Positions 17,307-25,673 of a DNA stretch of 64,000 nucleotides are shown here, in pieces. Source of the DNA: Gordonia lacunae (GTDB lineage Bacteria > Actinomycetota > Actinomycetes > Mycobacteriales > Mycobacteriaceae); the NCBI RefSeq assembly GCF_002149015.1, contig NZ_NGFO01000002.1, positions 62,001-126,000 on the forward strand. Direction: 5' to 3'. Numbering within the stretch: position 1 is the stretch's first letter; each line of letters opens with the position of its first letter. The position numbers and the translations under genes are program-made. The notes beneath the pieces were generated by a model that was not told where the DNA came from, did not search any database, and saw only the letters and a program-made list of their open reading frames with translations.

Positions 17307-18188
17307 CTATCTGGCCTCCTGGCGTATCCGCGTCAGGCGCATCGCGTCGACCCGCCACGCGCCGTGGACCTTTCGATACTCGTCGTGATAGTGGCCGAAT
17401 CCGTGCAGACTCTTCATCGCCGAACCCTCCGGCCACCACAGCATGTCCTCCATGGCCCAGACTCCCGACGCCGACGATTCCGACTCGACCACGACTTCCG
17501 GAGTGTGACCGTGATGTACGGTCGCGACGCCGTCCAGCGTCGACCGCAAGAGTTCGACGTAGGCGCCCTTGGAGGTGGTGACCTCACCCCCGGCCTGGGT
17601 CATGTCCACCACGACACCCTCGGTGAACAGCTCCGCCAGGGCCGTCCAGTCCTTCGTGTCCATGAACCGGAAGTACTTGGCCTTGAGCAGATGAATCTCG
17701 GCTGTCGCGGCCGACTCCTGCTCGGCGGTCAACGATCGTCCGCGGGCAGAGGGCGGCTTCAGGACTTCGATGTTTCCCTGGAAACCGCTCATCATCTTCG
17801 TGCGGTGGGACATCCGCCAACCGCGGTCGGTGAGCGTCCACCGGTCGTGGTAGTCCCCGAGAGTGGAGAACGGTTGCCCCTCCAGGGAACCCGTGCCGAG
17901 ATGGAGGTCGGAGACATAGGCGGCGCTCGTGGCCGTCCCCGCCTCGAGGTCGACGTCGACGAGTACGTTCCCGAGGAGGTGTTGGGTCGCTCCGCAGTGA
18001 TCGAGGAACGAACGGATCAGGTCGACCACCGCATCCGGCCCGTGGAGGGTTCCGGTCCCGAGCTCGGCGGTCACATCGGACACCATGATCGATCTGAGCG
18101 CATCCCAGTCCCGGTCGTCCATGGCTCGCGCGAAGCGAACCACCTGCCGGGTGATCTCGCGCTCGGCGAGAATACTCTCCATGTTCAT
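17307..18188 (-). CDS. Protein with two fused NTF2-like (SnoaL_4) domains
   Basis: A ~293-aa protein made of two tandem NTF2-fold units: the first about residues 5-150 (ITRQVVRFARAMDDRDWDALRSIM) and the second about residues 160-290 (KAKYFRFMDTKDWTALAELFTEG). The two halves begin alike, as expected of duplication and fusion. The start is uncertain: ATG 18188 is used, and GTG 18254 would add 22 residues. It lies 99 bp downstream of the ketosteroid-isomerase gene on the same strand, opposite kstD, so a role in steroid ring transformation is likely but unproven. Catalytic residues are not assigned. Confidence 0.8.
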   Translation of the reverse strand: MNMESILAEREITRQVVRFARAMDDRDWDALRSIMVSDVTAELGTGTLHGPDAVVDLIRSFLDHCGATQHLLGNVLVDVDLEAGTATSAAYVSDLHLGTGSLEGQPFSTLGDYHDRWTLTDRGWRMSHRTKMMSGFQGNIEVLKPPSARGRSLTAEQESAATAEIHLLKAKYFRFMDTKDWTALAELFTEGVVVDMTQAGGEVTTSKGAYVELLRSTLDGVATVHHGHTPEVVVESESSASGVWAMEDMLWWPEGSAMKSLHGFGHYHDEYRKVHGAWRVDAMRLTRIRQEAR

Positions 18189-18287
18189 GGCCTGGTCTGC
18201 GTTCCAACGGGACTGGACATCAGAACTGCCTTCCGGGTGATGTGGCGTCGGCACTGGCGGCGTACGGCAACGGACCGGCGAGGATCG

Positions 18288-18668
18288 TCACCGCTGGCCG
18301 GCGATGACATCCTCGGGCGCCCAGACCGCGCGCATGCTCGTGATCGTGAGATCGTCATCGAAGGTCATGACATCGATGGGCTCGACCACAACCGTCTGGT
18401 CGGGCAGGTGCGAGGTGACGCGGAAGTGGAAGGCCGCGGTCGACCCGCCGGACCGGACGGTCAGCAACTCCGCAGTCGAATCGATGGAGTCCAGCGCGCT
18501 GTAGAACTTCTCGATCTGCGCTCGACCGACCTTGATCTCGGAACCGACCGGATCCTCGAGCGTCGCATCCTCGGCATACAACGCGGCGATCTCGGCCGAC
18601 GTACCGCTGCTGACTGTTGCGATGTACCCGGCAACAGCATCACGGATCTGCTTGGTTGAGGGAGACAT
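18288..18668 (-). CDS. ksi: Steroid delta-isomerase (ketosteroid isomerase)
   Basis: A 126-aa homologue of bacterial 3-oxo-delta5-steroid isomerase, which moves the double bond of 5-ene-3-ketosteroids to the 4-ene position. Family catalytic residues are all present at almost identical spacing: Tyr15, Asp39 (in LEDPVGSE) and Asp99 (in VEPIDVMTF), matching Tyr14, Asp38 and Asp99 of the Comamonas testosteroni enzyme (125 aa). The ATG at 18668 has GACAGGAG upstream. It is transcribed divergently from kstD across a region with two KstR boxes, so it is probably induced by steroids. Confidence 0.9.
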   Translation of the reverse strand: MSPSTKQIRDAVAGYIATVSSGTSAEIAALYAEDATLEDPVGSEIKVGRAQIEKFYSALDSIDSTAELLTVRSGGSTAAFHFRVTSHLPDQTVVVEPIDVMTFDDDLTITSMRAVWAPEDVIAGQR

Positions 18669-18831
18669 GAAACTCCTGTCGAATCGTTTCGCGCATCCAT
18701 CACGGCCTCTGCGCGGCCCCGTGGAAGGGCTCACGTCATCGAATCAGCGGGTTCGGCCCGACGACATACCGTCGTCCGCTGAACGGGACATCACCGCCGG
18801 CCCTCCGAACGCACACTGGATGATCTACGGC

Positions 18832-18894
18832 GCACAGTCGACGAAAACGGACGCACAGTCGACGGAGTCGGGTGCACAGTCGACGGGAACGGGA
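18832..18894 (+). repeat. 21-bp tandem repeat array, locus A
   Basis: GCACAGTCGACG begins at 18832, 18853 and 18874, a strict 21-bp period; the remaining nine bases of each unit are less conserved. A degenerate copy (GCACACTGGATG) begins at 18811, in phase. The core matches the reverse complement of the array at 40069-40152. Confidence 0.85.
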
Positions 18895-18915
18895 GCACCC
18901 CTGGCGTGGCATTTC

Positions 18916-18929
18916 TGTAACGTGTTCTA
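18916..18929. promoter_or_regulatory. KstR-type operator 1 (kstD/ksi)
   Basis: TGTAACGTGTTCTA fits the published KstR consensus TnnAACnnGTTnnA at every fixed position. KstR is encoded in this window at 37787-38437. The site is 45 bases upstream of kstD. Confidence 0.85.
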
Positions 18930-18936
18930 ATTCAGG

Positions 18937-18950
18937 TAGAACACGTTCCA
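18937..18950. promoter_or_regulatory. KstR-type operator 2 (kstD/ksi)
   Basis: TAGAACACGTTCCA fits TnnAACnnGTTnnA. It is spaced 21 bp from operator 1, two helical turns, so two repressor dimers could bind on the same face of the DNA. Both boxes also lie within one larger inverted repeat. Confidence 0.85.
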
Positions 18951-18973
18951 GCTGCGCGCACGAAGGGGACCCC

Positions 18974-20698
18974 ATGGCCGGCTCGACCGAACCAGAACAG
19001 ACCAGTACCGAACCCGAGACCTTCGACGTCGTCGTCGTCGGGGCCGGCGCTGCGGGCCTGAGCGCGGCGATCACCGCAGCTCAGAAGGGCTTGTCGACGG
19101 TCCTGATCGAAAAATCGCCGTACTGGGGCGGCTCGACGTCGCGGTCGGGGGGCGGGGTCTGGATCCCGAACAACTCGGTGCTCCGCCGCGACGGCGTCAC
19201 CGACACCCCGGACAAGGCTCGCGAGTACGTCCACGCGATCATCGGCGACCATGCCCCGGCCGACCGCATCGACGCCTACATCGACCGTGGTCCCGAGGCG
19301 CTGGACTTCCTGATGGCGCACGCCCCCCTCGACCTCGAGTGGGTCAAGAACTACTCGGACTACTACCCGGAGGCGCCCGGCGGCCGGCTCGCCGGACGGT
19401 CGATCGAACCGCGCCCGTTCGACGCGCGCCGGCTCGGGGACGACCTGAAGACCCTGCACCCGCAGTACACCAAGGCGCCGCTGAACATGGTCGTCCTGCA
19501 GTCGGACTACCGCTGGCTCAACACCGGCCTACGTCACTGGCGCGGTCCGCTGCGGATGGCGAAGGTCGGCAGCCGGTTCTTCTGGGCGCGCAGCCGCGGC
19601 AAGAAGCTGATCGCCATGGGTGCAGCCCTCGCGGCCGAGCTCCTCCTCGGTGTCCGCGAGGCGGGCGTCCCGGTGCGGTTGAACACCGGCCTGGCCGACC
19701 TCATCACCGAAGACGGTCGCGTGGTCGGCGTGATCGCCGAATCCGATGGCAAGCGGGTCGAGATCCGGGCCCGCCACGGCGTGATCCTCGCCTGCGGCGG
19801 GTTCGAGCACAACGACGAGATGCGCAAGAAGTACCAGCGCGACCCGATCGGTTCCGAGTGGACCACCGGCGCCCCCAGCAACACCGGCGACGGCATCAAC
19901 GCCGGCCTCAAGATCGGCGCCGCGGTGTCGCTCATGGACGACGCCTGGTGGGGGCCGACGATCCCGCTGCCCCGCGGTCCGTGGTTCGCGCTGTCGGAGC
20001 GGGCGGTGCCGGGCACCTTCATGGTGAACACGCGCGGGCAGCGCTACATGAACGAGTCCCTGCCGTATGTCGAAGCGGTACACCAGATGTACGGCGGCGA
20101 GTTCGGGCAGGGCGAGGGCCCCGGCGAGAACGTGCCGTCGTGGCTCATCTTCGACCAGCGCTGTCGCAACCGCTACCTCTTCGCCGGCATCAACGCCCGA
20201 CAGCCGTTGCCCAAGAGGTGGTTCGAGTCGGGCGTCGTCGTCAAGGCCGACAGCATCGCGGCCCTCGCCGAGAAGATCGGCGTGCCCGTCGACGCACTCA
20301 CCGCGACCACCGAGCGGTTCAACGGCTTCGCCCGTAAGGGTGTCGACGAGGACTTCGGTCGTGGCACAAGCGGTTACGACCACTACTACGGCGACATCAC
20401 CAACAAGCCCAATCCGAGCCTCGGCGAGGTCAGCAAGGGCCCGTTCTACGCGGTCAAGATGGTCCCGGGCGATCTCGGCACCAAGGGCGGGATCAACGCG
20501 GATGCCTCGGGTCGCGCCCTGCGGGCCGACGGTTCGGTCATCGACGGTCTCTACGCGGCGGGCAACACCAGCGCCCCGGTCATGGGACACACCTACGCCG
20601 GCCCCGGCGCGACGATCGGTCCGGCCATGGTCTTCGGCTACCTGGCCGCCGCCGACATCGCCGCCAAGGCCGCCACCCCGACATCCGCAGGAGCCTGA
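18974..20698 (+). CDS. kstD: 3-Ketosteroid-delta1-dehydrogenase
   Basis: A 574-aa FAD enzyme that introduces the C1-C2 double bond in ring A of 3-ketosteroids, the step that leads to 9,10-seco ring opening. FAD-binding VVVVGAGAAGLSAAITA is at about residues 19-35 and GGSTSRSGGGVWIPNN follows. KNYSDYYPE (Tyr around 127-131), RGQRYMNES and HTYAGPGATIG (Tyr541 and Gly545, spaced like Tyr487/Gly491 of Rhodococcus KstD1) carry the catalytic residues. Length is close to M. tuberculosis KstD (563 aa). The ATG at 18974 has GAAGGGG upstream. Two KstR boxes precede it, and a ChsH3-like hydratase follows, as in M. tuberculosis Rv3537-Rv3538. Confidence 0.93.
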   Translation: MAGSTEPEQTSTEPETFDVVVVGAGAAGLSAAITAAQKGLSTVLIEKSPYWGGSTSRSGGGVWIPNNSVLRRDGVTDTPDKAREYVHAIIGDHAPADRIDAYIDRGPEALDFLMAHAPLDLEWVKNYSDYYPEAPGGRLAGRSIEPRPFDARRLGDDLKTLHPQYTKAPLNMVVLQSDYRWLNTGLRHWRGPLRMAKVGSRFFWARSRGKKLIAMGAALAAELLLGVREAGVPVRLNTGLADLITEDGRVVGVIAESDGKRVEIRARHGVILACGGFEHNDEMRKKYQRDPIGSEWTTGAPSNTGDGINAGLKIGAAVSLMDDAWWGPTIPLPRGPWFALSERAVPGTFMVNTRGQRYMNESLPYVEAVHQMYGGEFGQGEGPGENVPSWLIFDQRCRNRYLFAGINARQPLPKRWFESGVVVKADSIAALAEKIGVPVDALTATTERFNGFARKGVDEDFGRGTSGYDHYYGDITNKPNPSLGEVSKGPFYAVKMVPGDLGTKGGINADASGRALRADGSVIDGLYAAGNTSAPVMGHTYAGPGATIGPAMVFGYLAAADIAAKAATPTSAGA

Positions 20699-20703
20699 TC
20701 ACG

Positions 20704-21567
20704 ATGCCCATCGACCTCTCCGTCGCCCTGGGGGCCGAGCTGCCCGAGGTGAGCTTCGAATGGTCGGCGTCCGACGCCGCCCTCTACAACCTCGCGGTGG
20801 GAGCCGCAGCGGACCCGATGGACACCACCGGGCTCGAGTACATCCACGACGCCACGCCGAAAGTGCTGCCCACCTTTGCCACCGTGGCCGCCGGGTTCCA
20901 CACCACCGAACCCCCGAAGGTCTCGTTCCCCGGCATCGACATCGACCTCGCGAAGGTCGTCCACGGCAGCCAGCAGGTGACCGCCTACCGGCCGCTGCCG
21001 GCCGCCGGCAAGGCGACCACCCGCACCCGCATCGCCGAGATCCAGGACAAGGGCTCGGCCGCGGTGGTCGTGCAGGAGTCGGTGACCACGGACGACGAGG
21101 GCCACACCCTCTGGACCTCCCGGTCCTCGATCTTCGCCAAGGGCGAGGGCGGCTTCGGCGGCGAACGCGGTTCCTCGGCCAAGGTCGACTATCCCGGCCG
21201 CGCTCCGGATCATCGGCTGACCGTTGCGACGCTTCCGCAGCAGGCACTGCTCTATCGGTTGTGCGGAGACCGCAATCCGCTGCACTCGGACCCCGAATTC
21301 GCCTCCCGGGCGGGCTTTCCCCGGCCGATCCTGCACGGACTGTGCACCTACGGCACGGTCTGTCGCGTGATCGTCGACGAGGTCCTCGGCGGCGACGTGA
21401 CCGCGGTCGCCGACTACTCGGCATCGTTCGCGGGCGTGGTCTTCCCGGGCGAGACCCTCGCGGTCGAGGTGTGGGAGGACGACTCCCGGCTGCTGGCCAC
21501 CGCAACCGTCGTCGAACGCGACGGCGCGAAGGCCCTCGGCAATGTGGTCTGCGAACGTCGCCGATAG
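20704..21567 (+). CDS. chsH3: MaoC-type steroid enoyl-CoA hydratase (Rv3538/ChsH3-like)
   Basis: A 287-aa double hot-dog hydratase. The opening MPIDLSVALGAELP, KVLPTFATVAA, EGGFGGERG and LPQQALLYRLCGDRNPLHSDP closely follow the M. tuberculosis Rv3538 product (286 aa), which acts as an enoyl-CoA hydratase on sterol side-chain CoA esters. The active-site Asp189 and His194 are intact. It starts 6 bp after kstD, so it is co-transcribed under the KstR boxes. The symbol rests on similarity as I recall it, and on shared synteny with kstD. Confidence 0.88.
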   Translation: MPIDLSVALGAELPEVSFEWSASDAALYNLAVGAAADPMDTTGLEYIHDATPKVLPTFATVAAGFHTTEPPKVSFPGIDIDLAKVVHGSQQVTAYRPLPAAGKATTRTRIAEIQDKGSAAVVVQESVTTDDEGHTLWTSRSSIFAKGEGGFGGERGSSAKVDYPGRAPDHRLTVATLPQQALLYRLCGDRNPLHSDPEFASRAGFPRPILHGLCTYGTVCRVIVDEVLGGDVTAVADYSASFAGVVFPGETLAVEVWEDDSRLLATATVVERDGAKALGNVVCERRR

Positions 21568-21689
21568 AACCGTCGTCGCGACGGCTCGGCCGCAGCCCGG
21601 AGACGCTGTCTCGTGGGGCCAGTACGCTACACACGCGGACCGCGAGGCGGCCCGCAGGTTCCACGTCGCATATCCCCGAGGAGACGCCC

Positions 21690-22121
21690 ATGAGCGATTC
21701 GCTGACGCCCCTACTCGCCGACAACCGCAGTGCATTGGTGACCGACCTCGTCGGTGTCATCGACGCCGAGGTGGCCGACCAGTCGGGCCTGAGCGGCGCT
21801 GCTGTGAAGACCGCCTACTCCGCGGTGCAGAAGGTGAAGCCCGGTGTCGTGCGCAGCGCCACCGACCAGATGGCCGAGGACTTCCTGAAGGCGCTGGCGC
21901 CCTTCTGGGATTCCAAGCCTGCCGGTGTCGCCTTCGGCGACCACCTCTCGGCCAACAGCGACGCCGCAGCCGAGGCCCTGCTCTCGGTCACCGACGAGCA
22001 GGCGGAGACGGCCAAGCCCGCGCTGGCCAAGGCGTACAACTCGCTGCGCGGCAAGGGGAAGAAGTACGTGATCGCGGCACTGCCGCGGCTGGGTGCCGCC
22101 ATCGAGCGGCACGCCGCCTAG
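21690..22121 (+). CDS. Conserved actinobacterial hypothetical protein
   Basis: A 143-aa, mostly helical, soluble protein (opening MSDSLTPLLADNRSALVTDL) rich in Ala and Lys, with GKGKKYVIAALPRLG near the C-terminus. There is no signal peptide, membrane segment or recognised catalytic motif. The ATG at 21690 has GAGGAG well placed. I do not recognise a function; it resembles small uncharacterised proteins common in mycolata (possibly DUF6918). It follows chsH3 after 122 bp and ends at a repeat array that may stop transcription. Confidence 0.8.
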   Translation: MSDSLTPLLADNRSALVTDLVGVIDAEVADQSGLSGAAVKTAYSAVQKVKPGVVRSATDQMAEDFLKALAPFWDSKPAGVAFGDHLSANSDAAAEALLSVTDEQAETAKPALAKAYNSLRGKGKKYVIAALPRLGAAIERHAA

Positions 22122-22150
22122 GGTTCGGCGCGCGCGTCGTCGGCGGTCGG

Positions 22151-22258
22151 ACGGCCACTCCGACGAAGTCGGATCAGGCGGTTACTCCGACGAAGTCGGA
22201 TCAGGCGGTTACTCCGACGAAGTCGGATCAGACGCTTACTCCGACGGAGTCGGGTCAG
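22151..22258. repeat. 27-bp tandem array, each unit a palindrome
   Basis: Four units repeat at 27 bp (22151-22177, 22178-22204, 22205-22231, 22232-22258). Units 2 and 3 are identical. The first three contain TCCGACGAAGTCGGA (6-bp arms around GAA), and the fourth has two changes (GACGGAGTC core). The array sits between convergent genes and overlaps the last codon and stop of the small membrane protein gene. It may act as a multi-hairpin terminator. Confidence 0.9.
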
Positions 22259-22452
22259 ACCGCTGACGACGCGATGGCCACGAGGGCCACGACGACGCCG
22301 ATGAGTGCGGCGAGCATCGACAGCACACGCCACACATGGACGCGGGCGGGCGAGATCTCGGTCCCATTCGGGGCGACGTCGGGCGATGCGACCGGGGCCG
22401 CGGCAGCGGGAGTAGCAGCGGCGGGGGTTCGTGCGATTCGGGGTGAGGCCAT
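22255..22452 (-). CDS. Small single-pass membrane protein
   Basis: A 65-aa protein with an Ala/Pro-rich N-terminal part and a C-terminal transmembrane segment (VLSMLAALIGVVVALVAIAS, about residues 43-62). The ATG at 22452 has a weak AGGT upstream. Its stop codon lies in the last unit of the 27-bp repeat array. Function is not known; such small proteins often anchor in the inner membrane. Confidence 0.6.
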   Translation of the reverse strand: MASPRIARTPAAATPAAAAPVASPDVAPNGTEISPARVHVWRVLSMLAALIGVVVALVAIASSAV

Positions 22453-22665
22453 GACCTGTCACCACTTTCGGTTGTCCGGGGCCAACGGGGACCGGCGCGG
22501 TCTCGCGTGTGCCCGGTATCGATACTGCAGTGATAAATGTGTCACAAGTTACTGGTGTAGCGTCGGCGCCCACAGAGCGTGTCGCGATAACGAAACCGCA
22601 ACACAGTGTCGTCGTCGACCGACCGCGTGTCGCCGCATGCAGACCCCGAAAGCGCAGGACGCCGA

Positions 22666-24327
22666 ATGAGATTACCGTCCGCCATCCGCCTCGACGCTCG
22701 ATCTGCCTGGCTCGTCCTCGTCGCCTGTCTGTCGGTCAGCATGGTCGTGGCCGCGATGGCGGCCCTCAACACGGCCCTGCCCGACATCGCGATCGACACC
22801 GGTGCCGACGCCGGGCAGATGACCTGGATCGTCGACGGTTACACCCTGGCGCTGGCGGCGCTGCTGCTCCCGGCGGGCGCGATCGGCGATCGGCTCGGAC
22901 GTCGCGAGGTACTGATCGTCGGCCTTCTCCTGTTCGGCCTCGCCTCGCTGGTGGCGATCTGGGTGGACGGCCCGACCCAGCTGATCCTGGCCCGGTGCTT
23001 CGCCGGTGCCGCCGCGGCGCTGATCATGCCGACCACCCTGTCCCTCATCACCTCCGGGATGCCGGAAGGTCAACGCGCAGTCGGGATCAGCATCTGGTCG
23101 GCCATCGCCGGCGGCGGGGCGATCGCCGGCTTCCTCGTGACCGGCGTTCTCCTCGAGTTCTTCACCTGGCACTCGATCTTCATCACCTTCGCCGCATCCT
23201 CGGGAATCGCGGCGGCGCTCTGCCTGACCATCGGTACGTCGAAGGACAGCGACCCCGGTCGCTTCGACATCCTGGGCACCGTGTGTTCGATCCTCGCCAT
23301 CACCGGCGTCGTCCTCGGACTGCTCGAAGCCCCGCACCGGGGCTGGGCCGATCCCCTCGTTCTGATCTGCATCGTGGGCGGCGTACTGCTCGCCGGCGCG
23401 TTCGTCGTCGTGGAACTGCGCTCGGCCTCTCCGCTGTTCGACGTCCGATTGCTGGCGAACCGGGCGTTCGGTTCCGGTGCCCTGTCGGTCGCCGTCCAGT
23501 TCCTCGCATCGTTCGGCATGTTCTACCTCCTGCTGCAGCTCCTCCAACTGGTCTTCGGGTACACGCCGCTGCAATCGGCACTCGCACTGATGCCGTTTGT
23601 CGTGGGTGTCGGGATCACGACCCTGATCGCCAATTGGCTGGCGGTACGGCTCCACTCACTGAAGTTCGTGATCGCAGGCGGCGCACTCCTGTCGGGGATC
23701 GGCCTGCTGCTCCTGGGCCTGTTCCGATACGAGTCGTACTGGGGGCTCGCGGGCGTGGTCGCGGTCATCGCGGTCGGCATCGGCCTGGCCTCCGCACCGG
23801 CGACCACGGCCATCATGTCCAACACCCCGCTCGACAACCAGGGTGTCGGCTCGGCGGTGAACGACACCGCGCGCGAGATCGGCGCGGCGATCGGTATCGC
23901 GATCGCCGGCAGCATCGTCGCCGCGGGGTACCAGTCGCGGATCGGCGAGACCGCGCAACTCGCCCGCGATCAGCTCGCCGCGGCCGGCCAGCAGCGGGTG
24001 GCGGCCGGCGACACCGCCGGAGGCGAGGCCATGATCGCCGAGGCCGACCAGGCCGGGACCCTCATCGAACGCTCCCTGGCCGAGGCCAGTGTGGTGGTCG
24101 ACAAGCTGTCGGGACAGGCCGCGTCGCTCGCGGAGAAGATCGCCGACGGCAGCCAGGAGGCGTTCTACGTGCCGTTCGAGTACGCGTGCCTCGTCCTCGG
24201 CGGGATCATGGTCGCCAGCTCGGTGGCCCTGCTGTGGTTGACACCTCGCCGCGTCGTCGAGGTGGCCGCCACCGACGACGGCGAGGTGCGCGACCCCGAC
24301 CACGACGACACCTACGCCCGCGACTGA
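22666..24327 (+). CDS. MFS multidrug transporter (EmrB/QacA, 14-TM type)
   Basis: A 553-aa DHA2-type transporter with about 14 membrane segments. LNTALPDIAIDTGADAGQMTWIVDGYTL, the motif-A loop GDRLGRREVL and the long loop before the last helix (residues about 430-500, rich in Ala/Gln/Glu and possibly coiled) are typical. The ATG at 22666 is preferred because AGGA lies six bases upstream; a GTG at 22606 would add 20 residues. No local regulator is obvious. It probably exports toxic or hydrophobic compounds by proton antiport. Confidence 0.9.
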   Translation: MRLPSAIRLDARSAWLVLVACLSVSMVVAAMAALNTALPDIAIDTGADAGQMTWIVDGYTLALAALLLPAGAIGDRLGRREVLIVGLLLFGLASLVAIWVDGPTQLILARCFAGAAAALIMPTTLSLITSGMPEGQRAVGISIWSAIAGGGAIAGFLVTGVLLEFFTWHSIFITFAASSGIAAALCLTIGTSKDSDPGRFDILGTVCSILAITGVVLGLLEAPHRGWADPLVLICIVGGVLLAGAFVVVELRSASPLFDVRLLANRAFGSGALSVAVQFLASFGMFYLLLQLLQLVFGYTPLQSALALMPFVVGVGITTLIANWLAVRLHSLKFVIAGGALLSGIGLLLLGLFRYESYWGLAGVVAVIAVGIGLASAPATTAIMSNTPLDNQGVGSAVNDTAREIGAAIGIAIAGSIVAAGYQSRIGETAQLARDQLAAAGQQRVAAGDTAGGEAMIAEADQAGTLIERSLAEASVVVDKLSGQAASLAEKIADGSQEAFYVPFEYACLVLGGIMVASSVALLWLTPRRVVEVAATDDGEVRDPDHDDTYARD

Positions 24328-24345
24328 GTGACGTAGCCTGTCCCG

Positions 24346-25641
24346 GTGGTACTCACCGCGGACAGCGTCGCCGGCACCGTTGTCGGCGTCACCGCCCTGC
24401 TCGTCGTGATCGTCGCGACCGTTGTCGCCCAGCGTGTTCCGGCCGTGGCGGTGGCCGCACCGGTCGCGGCGCTGCTCATCGCGCTCGGTCTCGCCGACCT
24501 CCACGACGCCGCCGACGAGATCACCACGATGGCGCCGACGATCGGTTTCCTGGCCGCGATGCTGGTGGTCGCCGACGCCTGTGCCCGCGCGGGCGTCTTC
24601 ACCTGGATCGGGTCGCTCCTGGCCCGATGGAGCAGGGCCTCGCCACATCGATTGCTGCGCATCGTCTTCCTCGCGGCCGCGGCGACCACCGCGGTCCTCA
24701 GCCTCGACACCACGATCGTCCTGCTGACGCCGGTCGCCGTGGCCACCGCACGGCGGATCGGCGCGCGGGTGACCCCGGTCGCGTTCGCGAACGCCCACCT
24801 GGCCAATACCGCATCGACCCTGATGCCGGTGTCCAACCTGACCAATCTGCTCGCGTTCTCCGCAACCGGGCTGAGCTTCCTCGGCTTCACCGGCGTGATG
24901 CTGGCGCCCTGGGTCGCCGCGATCGTCGTCGAGTACCTGATCTTCCGCCTGTACTTCGCCGACTCGCTCGCGCGCACTGCCCCGGCAGCCGATTCGACCG
25001 CCGGCGAGTCGGCGCCGGTGGATGCCCCGCCCCGCCCCACCCTGATGCTGGCGATGCTCGGTCTGCTGCTGATCGCCTTCGTCGTGACCGAACCGCTGGG
25101 CATCCCGCTGGCCGCGGTGGCCGGCGTGGGCGCGGTCGCCTTCACGGTGCCGCGGCTGCTCGACGCCCCGCTGCCCACCCTGCGGGACACGCTGCACGCC
25201 GTGAACATCCCGTTTCTCGGGTTCGTCGCCGTCCTCGGTGTCGTCATCCTGCCGGTGCGAACCGGCCCGATCGGTGACTGGATCGGCGGCCTGATCCCGG
25301 ACGAGTCCGCATTCCTCGCACTGCTCGGGGTCGCCGCGCTGGCCGCGGTCCTCGCCAACCTGGTCAACAACCTGCCGGCGACCCTGCTGCTCATTCCGCT
25401 CGTCGCCCACGATCCCGGCCTGGTCCTGGCGATGCTCCTCGGCGTCAACCTCGGACCCAACCTCGCCTACTTCGGGTCGCTGGCCAACCTGCTGTGGCGC
25501 GACATCATGCATCGCGACGGTTCCGGCGGGGGCACGGGCGCCCCGACCTCCCGCGAGTACCTACGCCTCGGAGCACTCACCGTGCCGGCGACACTCGTCG
25601 TCGCCGTCGTCGCGCTGTGGGCGGTGCTGCGGCTGACGTAG
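24346..25641 (+). CDS. ArsB/SLC13-type ion or anion permease
   Basis: A 431-aa integral membrane protein with about 11 hydrophobic segments in two repeated halves. LSLDTTIVLLTPVAVATARRIG and VLANLVNNLPATLLLIPLV are the paired re-entrant signatures of the ArsB/NhaD/SLC13 transporter fold. The start GTG at 24346 lies 19 bp after the MFS stop. No arsenic-resistance genes (arsR, arsC) are nearby, so I do not assign arsenite; an organic acid or sodium/proton function is equally possible. Confidence 0.85.
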   Translation: MVLTADSVAGTVVGVTALLVVIVATVVAQRVPAVAVAAPVAALLIALGLADLHDAADEITTMAPTIGFLAAMLVVADACARAGVFTWIGSLLARWSRASPHRLLRIVFLAAAATTAVLSLDTTIVLLTPVAVATARRIGARVTPVAFANAHLANTASTLMPVSNLTNLLAFSATGLSFLGFTGVMLAPWVAAIVVEYLIFRLYFADSLARTAPAADSTAGESAPVDAPPRPTLMLAMLGLLLIAFVVTEPLGIPLAAVAGVGAVAFTVPRLLDAPLPTLRDTLHAVNIPFLGFVAVLGVVILPVRTGPIGDWIGGLIPDESAFLALLGVAALAAVLANLVNNLPATLLLIPLVAHDPGLVLAMLLGVNLGPNLAYFGSLANLLWRDIMHRDGSGGGTGAPTSREYLRLGALTVPATLVVAVVALWAVLRLT

Positions 25642-25673
25642 CGGTCGCGCCGGACAGGGCGGTCCGGTCGTCG

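Larger units (their letters stand above)
18669..18973. other. Divergent ksi-kstD intergenic region
   Basis: This 305-bp region between divergent genes contains no gene. It holds a 21-bp tandem repeat array (18832-18894) and two KstR-type operators (18916-18929 and 18937-18950), the latter 24-58 bases upstream of the kstD start. Promoters for both directions must lie here. Confidence 0.8.

Noticed and set aside
22151..22258. Possible CRISPR array
   Set aside because: The units are directly adjacent with no unique spacers, and there are no cas genes. It is a simple tandem repeat.
22509..25277. A 922-codon open frame on the plus strand overlapping both the MFS and the ArsB-type genes
   Set aside because: Its translation is Arg/Pro/His-rich with no domain, while the overlapping frames encode clear transporters. 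Long shadow frames are normal in high-GC DNA.
23656..25512. A 618-codon antisense frame opposite the two transporter genes
   Set aside because: It is rich in Gly, Arg, His and Gln with no motif, and is the mirror of strongly conserved membrane proteins.
24346..25641. Arsenite exporter ArsB
   Set aside because: The fold fits but no arsenic-resistance gene or regulator is nearby, and SLC13/NhaD-type anion permeases look alike.
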